This document shows, piece after piece, positions 38,041 through 51,500 of a DNA stretch of 64,000 nt; the stretch's first letter is position 1, and every line of letters begins with the position of its first letter. This DNA is from Albula goreensis (Eukaryota > Chordata > Actinopteri > Albuliformes > Albulidae): positions 9,940,049 through 10,004,048 of the forward strand of contig CM040764.1 in assembly GCA_022829145.1 (NCBI GenBank). The letters run 5' to 3'. The translations under genes and the position numbers were made by a program. The notes beneath the pieces are model-generated. The model did not search any database, was not told the DNA's origin, and saw nothing but the letters and a program-made list of their open reading frames with translations.

Positions 38041-41000
38041 CTGCCACGTAGTCTTTATGAGTGTTGATATGAATGTTTATTTGTAAAGCTAATGTGGTTC
38101 TCAGGGACTACATTTTGAGGTTGTTTCAGAAAGGCACTCTTGAGTACATTGCAACCACTATGTTTAAAAATAAAGACCATAAAAGTAAATACTAAATATT
38201 AAAGTACTGATTTTCATGGGGATTACTTTATAACTGATACTGCAAAAAGAGTGGCATCTGTGAGATTTACATGATCTCTGTGGGCTTCTCTTGCATGTCA
38301 TATTAAGGGTGTTTTATTTTACACAAATTTTATATCTGTTAAAACCCAAATAATTCATATAGGATGTAGTTGATGAAAGACATCCCCAAAAACATGTATT
38401 TAAGGGTAAATCTCCTTTTCTGTTTGCTGGGAATTAAGACACAGATGTTAATCACAGATTTTCATTTGTGTGCAGCGAAATGCGCACTCCTGATCTCTGT
38501 CTGTTGTGGCCCAGTTTCATAGATCGTGTGAGATAAACACAGAGGAGTACCACATCAGAGGTGGATGAAGGGGAGTTTAGAAAGCCGTATTCGCGATTGC
38601 GACGCGAGCCTTGTTTTGCCTCGCTCCACGAAACGGCCGTGTTAGACCGGAGCCGAAGTGAAACCCAGCTTCGCGCTCAGCGGGGCGGAGGGGAGGTTTA
38701 GCCTCGCCGCTCTCCGCTCGGGCGGGCATGTGACCTGTCCCCAGACGCCCTGCGCTGCCACGCATGCTTTCGCTCACTCGTGTTTGCACACTAATGCTTG
38801 TTTGCCCCCGGGTCGCGAAACGAGGCCATCAGCGATGTTAAATAGGTCGTGTGTGAGCTGAGGTAGCAGCGGACAGGCAGGCACGGGAGCGACGCGAACG
38901 CGGCCAGGCTGCTTCCGTCTCACCCAGCAGGGTGAAAGGGAGGGTGAACTCTGAGGGGCTTTGGGCCGCCCAGGAGCCCCTTATGAGAGAAACAATTCCA
39001 TGCCTCGCACCGCCGGCTCAGAACCACGCGGATTTATTTACATAAGGTATCTGTTGATCTGGAGTACTTCATGCTGTGGTGGTTCTCAATAAAGTACGAT
39101 CATAGCTTTATTTAAATGCATAGAACTGCAGTTTGAGACTTATATCCCCCATATTTAATTATGTTTTCTTCATAAAAATGAAGGCTTTTCATGTGAAAGA
39201 ATAATCAATACTTTGTCCATGAACCCTTTCAAGTAGAACATATCTTTGTCCCCCTTTAGCGTAGCATTATTAGAGCTGATTATATCCCCCAATGAGGGCA
39301 GGGTTTTGTTGTGCTTTGAACAGTCCAGGCTTTGAAATGTTGTTGAGGATTGTTCAAAGTATGAATGAAAAAGAGTCCTTGGTCTGCAGTGCTGCCTGTT
39401 GGAAGCCATTTGAGCCAGCAGGATATCTTTATTCTGTTCTGTCTGTATTTAAGCAGGAACTGGCGAGCAACGGCAGAAGAGACCCGTTCAGTGACAGCAA
39501 AGATGGTAACTGAGGACGCCGATATCAATTTGGTGTGAGAGTGAGACGTTCACTCTGTAATTCTTGGGAATTCATCCAAGAATGTATTAATTTATGATTT
39601 GAACGACAAACACCACAGGAGTCTTTTAAAGGTGTTATAATCATATGAAGCAGTTTAGTTTAGGTGAACTGACATTCCATTGTATCACCTCAGTGAAAAT
39701 GTCATGAAATGGTGGTTGGTGCATTCAGGCCTCCTCCATTTGCTCAAGGGGCTTAAACACATATAGCTGCCCTGTAAAGGCATCCTGTATTTAAGGTGAC
39801 CAGATTCCTGACTCAAAAAACCAGGACACACCAATGCATAATTAAATAAAATCTTGGCACATAATTTATTAATTACCTCTGGACATTTATTTAAGGAAGC
39901 TTTCTTTTGCTGTTGTGTTGTGTCATGAATACACAGTCAATATGTGTACCACCTTTTCCCCCTTCAGGAGAAATCAGCATTTTTCCATTGACATCATTCA
40001 TATTTCTTGTTTAAGCCTCTTTTGTATGTGCTTATGTGAAAAGGAGAAAAAATACCCACCAAATAGACGGCCTTGGATTTGACTGTCGATATGCTTGGTA
40101 CTCAAAATGTTATTTTAGCCCGTTTGTGACCCCCTCTAAGCATAGTTTTTTGGGTAGGCCTGCTCAGTGGCTGCACTGTGCTAATTGATGGAGTGTTTAT
40201 GACACTTGTGTTAATCAAAGCCTGTAACCTCAGGCCCCTTAAGCTGCTCATCGCTCCTCTTCAGTCATCTTTACGCAAGGATAAAGAATAAAAATGTAGG
40301 TTCCGATAGTCTGTTTCTCATAATGTTAGCTGGAAGTGCTTTCATTATTCATATGACATCCTGCATGAAATCTTCATGAAGAGAAGGTAATTGCATGGGA
40401 GTGAGAAGGTCTGAGTCAAGCGGGGTAAACAGGTCAGAGCAAATCAGAAAGTTTTTCCTGGCAAACTGTGTTTGAGTACCCATGCCGTTAAAAGAAAAAC
40501 CAAGCTGCAGAAGTTGAAGTTAACATTGTAACAGGGCTCTCAGTTTGAAACCTTGGTGCTTTGTTGCAGACTGGTTGAATACTGCTGCAGTTTATTGAGT
40601 TTCATTGTTGAGTTACCTTCAACAAACTGAAAGGATTTTTTTTCCTTGGGTTATTAAAAAGTGAATGTCTTTTAATAATAATATAAAAAAACATCCTGAC
40701 CTTGCGCTAGGGTAGACTGAATTGTTATACGTAAGTGCATTTGAAGTGAGATAGGTGTATGCACATTGTGCTGTAAAACACACTGTGAACAGATTTATTG
40801 AATGTATCTTCAATGATTATGTCCTTTCCTACCAATCTGTGAAGGTTAGTGCTATGATATTCATCGAAAGTTTTACATTCCTGTTAAACCGACAGGTGAT
40901 TTTTGCAAGGTTCAGAAAAGATGTATTTTGTGTAATGCATTGTCCTTGCTGTCAGTTTGCCTTCTATGAAGCATCTGACATAGAGCTGGGATCCTGACTG

Positions 41001-44000
41001 CCCTCTGTAGATGACTTTCTGCCGGCCTGCAGAGTTACCCATGAGTCGAGTTTCTGTGTCTGCAAATCCTTTCCACTGCACATTTCTCCAAGGGCATTTA
41101 TAATCTGAGGAAGTTTGTGTTACTGTTGTCCAAGCAGTCACTGTCATTATCATTTCATTACTGCCTTTACCATCCGTTCAGCCGTTCGGGTCCGACCAGA
41201 AACTCACAGACCAAGCTTAGGACCTCCCCCAAAATCTTGTGATACAGCTTGATTCCGTGGTAGGACTCAGTAGTGACTCGCTGTCACAGACAAACTGTGA
41301 CATTGGAATCCCGTTCACTTCAGCACATCTTTCTTTGTGATACCACCACTTTGGCTATGGCCAGTGGATTACACTGCAGTCTCTCCTGCTCTGTCCATAG
41401 CATATTGTGATATGAGGTTACAAGAAGTGCACTTTGGTGTCACGCTTTCGAGGACCTTCCTCGAGTTCTGTTGACATTGCATCCACTCTCTTGGTTGGAG
41501 CCGGAAGGTGTTTATGTGTTTTTGCATGTTAGAGAGAGACAGCGGGGCCTGGTGTAAGTTGGCAAGAGTGGGATTTTGGATATAGAATATGCACAGATGC
41601 CATAATTACCTTATTCTGGTGATGCCAACACAGAGAAAATATCCTTTTTTGAGTCTTTTAGCTCTTTTAGCAGTTTAGCAACATGTGTCTTCGGGTTCAA
41701 CAAAAAAGTGACTGGAATTTCCCTTCTATGTTTAGTGTTACAAGAGCATGTAGTTATTGCATCTCAGGTATTATGCAGCTGCTTATGATCCTCATTTGGT
41801 GTTTGTCAGTGACTGTTGGGCTCCTGTTGAAAGAGAGCTTAATGGCGATTAATGTGCTGTTTTGTGTTGGTTACCTGCTTCTCATTATATTTATGGGTTT
41901 GGGGCCTTGTGTGCTCTGTGTCCTCTGAGTGCTGTGTGTGTGAGTGTGTTTCCTCTGCGGGCCCCCTCTGTGCTCTGCAGCACGTGCTGGAGCAGCGCGG
42001 GCCCAGCTCGGCCGCGGCGGTTCATGTGAGGTGAGGCCCTCCCCCCTCCCTCCACCCCCATGCTGAGACGTCTCCACTGAGCCTTATAACATCAGCCGCC
42101 GTGTGACCCCAGCCGCTGCTCCGGGGGCATGTGCGCGTCCGCCCCGCGTCCCTCCCGTTTGTGCGCCGTGCTCGCTTCCAGGAGAAAGGGCTACGGCACC
42201 CCCCTCCCCCAACCCCCTTCCCCTCCCTCCCCTCCCCCAGAGCGCCCATCTGCATAGCTTCTGTCAACCTGTTGCCAAAACATGCAGCACCTCCAGGAGT
42301 CTTCTCCGTTGGGGGGGCAGAGGCAATCAGCAACCCTGCTGATACAGATGATGAGCGTCTGAGGCAGCCACTCACAGGAGAGAAGTGAGGACATCACTGC
42401 ACCGCCATGGCATGTGAAGGCCAAAGGAGCCTCACAGATGGGTGAATGCAGACTCTAACAAACAAAAGATATGGATTAAACTGAAGGAACATACAAAATA
42501 GACCTTGCGTAAGAGAAGCTCCCAGCGATCCGGTGACCCCGCGGATCCATCCGTTAATTCTTTCTGGTGTACTTGCCCTGCGCCCTTTAACATTCACTGA
42601 CCTGTGTGTTTGTTTATATCCGCAATCAAACATAAACAATTTAGCGTGACTCCTTTTTTTTTACGCAGAGAGGGTTTCTTTTCAAAGTCTGTCACATCCG
42701 ATTATGTCAAAGCATGAGCTCCATTGTGCCACGTGCTGATTCCATGTCCCCTTTTAACTGCTCCAAAGCAGCAGGCAGGCTTGCGCTGTGGGCTGGGCCA
42801 TTTTCTGCAATGTCTTTCTGCTTATCAGAGAGATCTCTTTTATTTGAAGACTATCCGTTACCCTTTAGCCTTTCCACAAAGCATTTGTAAAAAATCTATA
42901 TGTGGATATTCCTGTCCTTTATTATATAATAGTGGCATACTGTGTGTTTACTAATTAAGAAAGAGCTTTTTTTTGCTTTTTATTTTTCCTGCAAACATGA
43001 CAAATAAACCTATAAACTAGGCTGCAGCTATATGAACATATATTCCTCAAAGTCTCTCTTTATTGAGTGCTGCTAAGGTCACACCCGCACAAATGTGTAT
43101 ACTTTTGCTTTTGTTAGGAGCGTGACAAAATCTAGCCAGCACAAAATTTTTCTCATTTGATATGATTTTTGTGGACGTAAGCTGAAATTCAGCTGTATGT
43201 AGGTCTTTGTGTTCTTCCAGACAGTTGCAATATCGCTCCGTGGAAACGAAAACAAAGAGGAAAAGAAGGAAATTGGGTTGTTCTGACTCTCGAGCTCCTT
43301 CCCAAATCACTTCCTCTCACAGAAGATGAATTACAACATCCCATCATGTGAGAATTCACTAGTCTGGAGGCCGGGTTTGCGGTTTGTCAAATCTCATGTA
43401 CTTATATATAAATCTATGTGCGTGAGTGCGTGCTTGTGTAATTGTTCTCATGAGTGCGTGTTTAAGAATGAAATTACTGTACTGTATGTGAAGACTGTGT
43501 GTGTGTGTGAGATTTAGCTGGAAATAAATTTTGAGGTGCTGAAAGGAACAGGATTTCCGACGAGCTTCCTGATGTGTCCCTATCCTTTCCGCTGTTTAAA
43601 TGGACTGGCCTTGCAGAACGTTCCTCTCTCCCTGGCCTTCTGCTTCCCTCTGCCCCATGGAAAAGCTGCCTGCTACTCAGTTTCAGCTTTTGGACGATTA
43701 ATCTCCAGTACTGTCTGTGGCCCATGCCATGAAATTGGCATGATAAATGACATACAGTAGGGCCTGAGATGAATATCTACTTCAGGCAGATTTTTGGTTA
43801 GATTTGATGAAACCTAAGCGTTGACCACAGGCTGTTTTTGGCATAGGGTGGACATCATGTGAGGGGGAATACAACAGAGTATTTGTTGCTTATAAATATA
43901 ATATGTCCTTTAGAGTGCAAATTTAGCAATGATTGAGGCTAATTGCATGCTGGAAGTTATCAATCATACCAGCTATCGTGATAAAGAGCTGTACTGCTCC

Positions 44001-45465
44001 AAAAGCAAATAAGCTGCAGCTGAACTCTCTGATGAAAATGCACCACTGAGGACAGACAGAAGACACAGGTACAGAACACGGAAGAGACAGTTCAGTATGG
44101 CGGTATATATGGATACATTTATGCTGCGTGGTACCTGAGCGTCTCTCTGCCCCACCCTCCGCAGGTCGCTGTGCTTCCTGTGGGGAGAACGTGGTGGGAG
44201 AGGGTACCGGGTGCACCGCCATGGATCAGGTCTTCCACGTCGACTGCTTCATCTGCACCACCTGTGGCAGCAAGCTGCGTGGGAAGCCCTTCTACGCCAT
44301 GGAGAAGAAGGCCTACTGTGAGCCCTGCTACGTGGTGAGTGCCTCCCCCCTCTTGTCACGCCACTGTGAGAAAGAGACACGTCAACGCCCAAGAACAGAC
44401 ACAACCCATTATCATGGGTTCATACAAGCAAGCTACAAAACAAAGTTTTACCAAGTCATTAATTTTCAATGAAAGTCAGTGACACAAAGGTGCAGTGGAA
44501 CTGTACCAGTATCTGTAGCCAGTGGCATTACATTGGCATCTAAGGTCTCAAAGGTGAAATGGGTTGAGAAAGGCCTGTTTCCACGTTTAACAAATCACAG
44601 GAGAGAAAATTGTTCAACATGCCCGTCTTCAGCACACAAGCCAATGAACAAAAAAAGTCTCTCCCATGATTGGTCGAATGAATGGTTGAGTTATGCAGGC
44701 ATGCACCAGTAAAACTGACCACAACCCACATAGTTTTAGCTGGTGCATTTCGTACTCTACAAACAGAGTCTCTTTGATTAGGTTACACAGTTACTTTAAG
44801 CCTCGGGAGGTTTTACAGAGAGGAAGTAACTCGATGTATTTTTTACCATGGTGAGGCATTCTGTTAATACAGATAACTCTGTAATTTGAATGCAGGATAC
44901 CTTACCCTTTCAAAATCCTGTAGCAGACAAATGGAAAATTTGAGGAGCCTGTTGCTTAGCAATTGGTAACTGATCAAGAACAGATTTCCTTGGAGTTACT
45001 TTTTTTTTCCAGAAGTACCCCTCAATGATTCCTTAAATTGTTCAGAAATGCGAATTACTTCCAGATTTTTAGAGCCCATTACCACTGCAGTATCTGAGAG
45101 AGGCCTGTCAGTCTAAGCCCTGCAATTACTCCGATTGTGAATCGTTTACCATTTGGGCTTGTAGCACTTGACCTCAAACAGGCGGTTATTGTGACCTGAC
45201 TGATGAAACAGAATTTGGATGTGGCCGTTGTACAGGCCTGTCTCCCTTGTGTCTTTCCAGTTCAAGGCCCTGGAACATGCTGGACCCCATAAGCTGCACT
45301 GTCACCTTGACTCCAACAACCCACCTGAACCATTTTCAATCAGTACGAAGATCTGTGAAAAGCACTGAACCTGTCATGAGTTTACTGACATGTTCAATCA
45401 TAATTTTACATGATTGCTATATTGATGGAATGATTATTGGGACAGTATGCCCATTAAGCAGGCAT

Positions 45466-45557
<92 letters not shown>

Positions 45558-48500
45558 TCACAAAGAAAGCAGAATGGCTCTTGTGAGATTCCTTGCAGTT
45601 TCTGAGTGTTTGCAGACGTCCATAGTGAGGATGAGAGAGACACTGCTGTGCATGCAGGTTCACTAATGAAAGGCCTTCCTGCAGAACCTTCCAGAACCTA
45701 TTTCAGGAAGCCATTTTCATCCAGATCATGTCATCTCTATCGAACACTCGTGTTGCCATCTGTTACATTGAGTGGTCAGGGCATATCTGTGGATACATGG
45801 CACAAATATCAGACAAACTAAAGCCAGACATGCAAATGATTTATTTTATGGATATACAAAGCTCACTGAAGATTCTATAGATCTGAATTATTATGGCATG
45901 CAGTATTGAAGATAAGAGTATTGAGATCTCATTAGAATTCTCTTTGTAGATTCAAAACTTTTTGATGGCCTTCCCCCATTCTTTTGTTCTTTTCGCAGAC
46001 AGAATTATCCTTTTGAAAATTGTTTGATTTCATTTCATAAGAGGAAATTCCAGTAAAATGTGATTCATAGTTTCTGGAAGTCCGAGATGTTACACAAACT
46101 TCTTTTTAATATTGTGAAATAATTCATTTTCCTGTTTTTTTTTTTTACGCAATTGTAAAACACATGGCAGCTCATGTGTGACAGTCATTCCAGGAAGGAT
46201 TGAGGGCTCATGGCTCAAACTGCATTGTTTGTGTTGTTAAAACAAAAGTAGGACACACCTGGCTTCGCCCATGCAAATAAGGACCAGCTAAAGCCTGTTT
46301 AGAGGTTAAATGCCCTCAATGATTGGCTGGTCTTGTCAGCTCCGTTCTTGGCATTTCCTTATGCACCTGTTGTTGTCCATACACATTGTGCTTTTCTTAT
46401 CAACATGATGCAGTGAGCTGCTCCCCTACTCATGCCTGCTTGTGTAGATGGTGCCCCTCTACAGTGCTGCAATATTAGTCCTCTTGTTACTTTGCCCAAA
46501 AAACTCATGCCTGTGAGATCGCATTTAGTAGGATCAACTTGGAAATTTCAATCCTTCTGATAGCACTGACAAACAGTGGTTTAATAACATTTATCTTCAC
46601 CAATCAAAAGGGTCAAATAAACAAAAAAAGAGCTAAATTTTGTCATTATTAATAGTTATATAATTGTTGTTGTTATTTGACACCAAACCATTTGTTTTAT
46701 TGTTGTATTTGTATTAACAATGCAGTACAATGGAAAAGAGCAAATAATAGGGCTACGATTAACTTTGGATATTTTGAGTGGTCATTTTGCCAGCTCAGTA
46801 CCAGTTAGGTTAAAAAGTCCCATGAGATAAACTTTACACAGTGTGGCTCCTTTGCCATAGGGAAATATGTTTATGTTCAGCAGTTTCAGTATGACTATGA
46901 GAATGAAAATTGGACTCGTGCCTCTCTCACCACCCCCCCACACACTCACACACTTTTGCGTCAAAATAGGAAACCCATGGAGTTCTCCCTGCTTAAAAAT
47001 AGCCCTCGGTCTCTCAGGGAAGTGAGGCTCACTCTGCGCCATAAGGCAAGCCTGTGGCACGGCCGTCTGTGGTGACTCTTATCCCCGCAGTTACTTCCTG
47101 CCGAGCTTGCGTGCCCCGGGTGGTGGCAGTGCCATACACCACTCACTTTTATTCTATTTTGCTCAGTTTTTCCAGCAGAAGTTTACATTTGAAAAATGTA
47201 TGATATGTTGGCATTTTAATTACATTTCAGTTGTATTCAGGGGTGTGGTTACAGTTTGTTTGACATTGTCAGTTATGTTTGAATTTACAGTCCTTATCTG
47301 TGATATCGTACCTGTTATTATATTTTATGTCCATTCATAATTATTTTTTTCATGATGCAGTTGGCTGCTTCCAGCTCCTGATTCAAAAACACCCTGTCAT
47401 GAGTTTCCGTTCCTTTGCAATATATTATCTTATATTGATAATTTCATGTTTCATAATTTTCTGTAAAGCATGCTTTAAGAAGGTCTTTTTTGTTAAATGT
47501 ATCCCTGTGGTGACTCCATGAAATGTAGAGGTGACTATGATCCCGTCAAGACAATATCTTGTCATTTTACATAATTTTCTTGTGACATTAATATGTCACA
47601 CTGACTTGTGGCAGTGTCAAGACCATGTAAAATATGGTACAATTTTCATTTGTTGCAGATTATTAATGAGCTTCTATGACAATGTTATAGAAGTCTTAAT
47701 AACAGTTATCAATAACATGACATTAGATGAGAAGGGTCATGTTACTGTAATGACAGTGTCATTATGACACTGCAGATTGCATATCTCAGTCTGATTGGGA
47801 GAAAGAGGGAAATGACAAGCTCATACTGTAACTACATTTAAACTTTGTAAGTCGCCCCAGCATACTGAAGGAAAAAAGTTGTGAGACAAAGGAAAAAGAC
47901 TGCCTCATTCACCACCGATCCATCAAAGTCAAGCAAATATTGAATGGCAGTTGTATGTTACCTTAAGTTTTATGATTAATGATAATAAGCGACTTGTCAA
48001 GGGAAAAAACACAAAGTACTCCACCGAGGAGGAAGATACTGAAGGAGAATCAGAACCTCGTTGCATCTTAGCTTTCCTGTCCCGCTTTGGAAGTGTCGCT
48101 GACAGACTTTTCCGTGACAACCTCGACCGTGGGCCTTCTGCTCTCCGTGGCTGATTGGCTAATGAGTCATTTAGCCTGCCGTTTTTAGCGCACTGATATC
48201 TCGCGGCCGTGGCAATGTGCCTGTCCCCTGACCGGGGTCACTCGCGCTCCAACGGCATCTCCTTGTTCAGACGTCTGTGATTAATGTGACCCGTAATTAC
48301 GGCGATGAATGAGATCTTTAGGGGACGCGGGCTGCTGTAGTGACAGTTGACCTCTGTTCCAGAAAGAGTTTGAATACCAATCTCCTCACCACCGCTGTCA
48401 CGATTCCGCAGCAGAGCTCATCAAAGCTGTGACGTGTCAGGATCTCATCACACAAATGGTCACAGTGTGCCTTCCCAGGCCTTTCGTCGAATGACTTCAG

Positions 48501-51500
48501 TGTTAACTGAAAACAGATTTTGTTCGTCTCCCTTTTCATTCTTACTGTGAATGATACAGGGTTCACCATTGTCACATTGTTGATGGAATTCTGACATGGG
48601 TCACCATGATATTGTTCCCTTCGAATACATCTTTATGTGATATACATGTGTACAGCTTTTAATCCTTCCTGGATTTTTTGAATCATGGCAAGCACAGAAA
48701 GATTGTACCTGTAGTACTAGAATGATCCCAGCTGCAGTGCATTGGCTAGCATGTTGAGTCACGAACAGCAAACCCAGTACGAACTGATCAGCATGAACAC
48801 TCTCCTAATTTTGAATGAGAAATCAGAGGTGTGAGAACAATCCCTCTGAGTTAAAATGATCCCATTTAAAATGTTCTCTGTGACCCTGGGTTGAACATGT
48901 GACTCTGACTCCAAGAAAGAACCTGCATTGTGCAGGAGAAGAGACAAGCCTACCCACAGCTTAAAGTCCATCGTGTTTAAGACCGTAAGAGCACAGCTGT
49001 TTTATTTCAGTGATGTCACTAGAATGTCGGCTTTGGTCAAAAAGTCATCCCCTTAAATAAAAGTGATGCCTTTTAACGTCCAGTCTCTGTAGTTTCTCTC
49101 GCCTTTATTGCCATCTTCCACCAAGTGGTTTGTGACAAATGGATCACTCAACTCAGGCTAATTTACAAACTTTCAAAATGGTCTGGAATTTTCAAAAATA
49201 GTTTGAATATACTAAGCTCATGTGTGGGCTTGCCATTATACATAGATCTTGTTGGAACATATGAGGGAAAAGCCGTTAAACGTGTTGTCTCAACTGCTCA
49301 TTTACTTTTAGGACACGGTTTTTGTGAAGTGATACGGCATGTGACTTTTCAGATTTCCCTCTTGTAAACTGGGAAAGTGGTTCACTGAATAATTCAAACC
49401 TCTTGAATGAAATGGCTGACTTAACATTACAGAGACTATAGGGAAACATGGGCTTACACAATGCAGTTAGAAACGTGTCATCCCTCTAAAAATTGGCAAT
49501 TTATATTTAATTATTCACTACATCCAGTCAGAGGCAGGCCTCAAATATTCATTCATGCACTCATGTATGTAAACGGCAGCTCAGAAACGTGCAGGGCAGG
49601 CAACGTGTATCTCTGCCTCAGGTCTCACCGTCCGCGTTATGACTTTGATAAGGACAATTTGGGACAAAGGATAATACGGGAGAACCCCAGGTTGGCTTCT
49701 CAATCCAGGCCTAGCAAATTGGTCTTTATCCTGGATCATGAAAAAGCTCAAAGGACATTTTCCGACACCCCCTCCCACCTGCGAAATTCCCCCAGACAGA
49801 GTAACCTGAAGTCCAGGGCCTACCTATGAATAGAGCCAGGAAGCAGCTAATGCTTTCATCAAGCCACTGTCACAGATCCTCTGTCCACGAGAGGTGCCAC
49901 CAACCGTAATAGGTTGGCGGGAGATTAGATTAGCCAGCCAGGCGAGAAACGCCCCATTAGTGTTTGTGTTGGTCCTTGGCGGCTAGAGAGTGATGAAACC
50001 AACTGAATTAGCCGCCTTTCCCTTTATCGTTCCCTTGTAACGCTGGGTCTGTTGTTTCCTCATCAGTGTCGATCTCCTGCCATAGCCTCTAACACCCGAT
50101 CATAGGGTTCATGCTGTACTTTCAGAGCGAGCATCTTTAAAGCATTAGGCATTTGGAGGCCTATACAACAGTATTTAAAGGGTGTGATTGTTTCAGGGAA
50201 GACGTCATGGTGATCTTAACTGAACCCAAAAGTCACAACCCTTAACTGTTTACTGTCCTGTTAACTGCTTTTCTAGCATGTATGCTCATTTGAATATTTA
50301 TAATAACACTTGGCAAGAAGGGTATGAACTGTGTGTATCCTCACTTGAATTGTTATACAGTACCAGGCTGGGATTAAATCGATATTTGTCCTGAACTTTA
50401 ACAGACAGTTTTATGGAATTGTTACTCTTTTTTTCCTTGATTTTTCATGATTGCTGAACTTGCCAAACTGCGTTCGTGGAATTGAAAACAGTTGCCTGTA
50501 AATATGAGCCAAAGGTAATGACAAATGTTGATCAAACGCCAGCCCCGGTTGTGGGTCAGTGTGCCAGACGTTGTTAACAACAGGGTTGGTTTATCATGTG
50601 ACTGACAGGTAGCTTCCTGTGTCGATATCGACATCCCAAGTTCCCACCAGGCACCAGGGTGCTGAGTAGTGTGTTCGTCACACAGGGGTTGGAGCTCTCC
50701 TTCCCATGAAGTCGAGCTCCAACCCCTGTGTGCGTGTCCCACTGTTACCCTCTGCATCACCACTCCCCACCCCCCAACCCACCCCTCAGTCCCAGGGCTG
50801 CCCCACTCCGCTCCGGCAGACAGATTACACTTCAATAATCACTCTTTGTCCTCTCCCGTTTCCTCGTCCCTCTTATCACAGCCTCTCTGAATGCGGAAAG
50901 ATCGAGATAAACCATACAGATGCTAAGTAGCTGCTCACAGCACAGGATGTGGTTTTGAATCTTGCCGACAATATGGCCTGAGCAACAGGGAGCTATTGTT
51001 TTAACTTCCTGTCAAATGTAAAGCGAGAGCCCCAGGGATGCCTTGCCTTGTCTTTGGGCCAATTCAGTACAACAGCGTGTGTCAATATTGGCAGCGATCG
51101 CAGCACTAAAATAACTGTGCATGCTTTCTGTTCGATCAGCCGCACATATTTGATCAGATGGCTGTCTTGATGTTTTTATTTTGGGCGTGCAAGTACCCGG
51201 TTTAATCCACTGTGTTTCCAAGAACAATGTCATCAGACTGTGCTGGCCTAAGTGTTATGTTAATCCATGCTTCCATGCTGTTCCATGACGTATACTTCGG
51301 AGATCAATCCAAACTTTTTTTTTTTAATGGAGCAGTGTGGAGCTCATTCTGTATGCATACATTGTGCATTTCCTCTGTGTGTCTGAAACTGGGGCCAGGA
51401 CAAGGGCAGCTGAGTGTCCTTGGTCCTGGCATGTCCTGGAGAACACTGTCCGCCGCAGTGCTTGAACTATAGAAAGCTGCTGGAACCAGGTTAGCATAAA

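Larger units (their letters stand above)
37840..44164. other. LPP intron d (6.3 kb)
   Basis: It starts GTAAGA and ends CACCCTCCGCAG. Contents are a GA microsatellite (38008), a strong CpG island (38580), a short hAT-like repeat end (39795-39855, AAGGTGACCAGATTCCTGAC), and a GC-rich patch at 41980-42240 with a polypyrimidine/G4 tract. The remaining parts hold no gene I can support. Confidence 0.85.

Noticed and set aside
41683-41928. 81-codon hydrophobic frame in intron d
   Set aside because: It looks membrane-like only because of T-rich sequence; no homology or gene context.
42241-42384. 144-nt exon candidate after the C-rich tract (ends AA|GTGAGG)
   Set aside because: In the phase given by exon d it reaches TAG after four codons; the open frame is not the LPP phase, and the donor is weak.
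45434-45666. Thr-His and Val-Cys repeat proteins
   Set aside because: Translation of the (AC)44 microsatellite.
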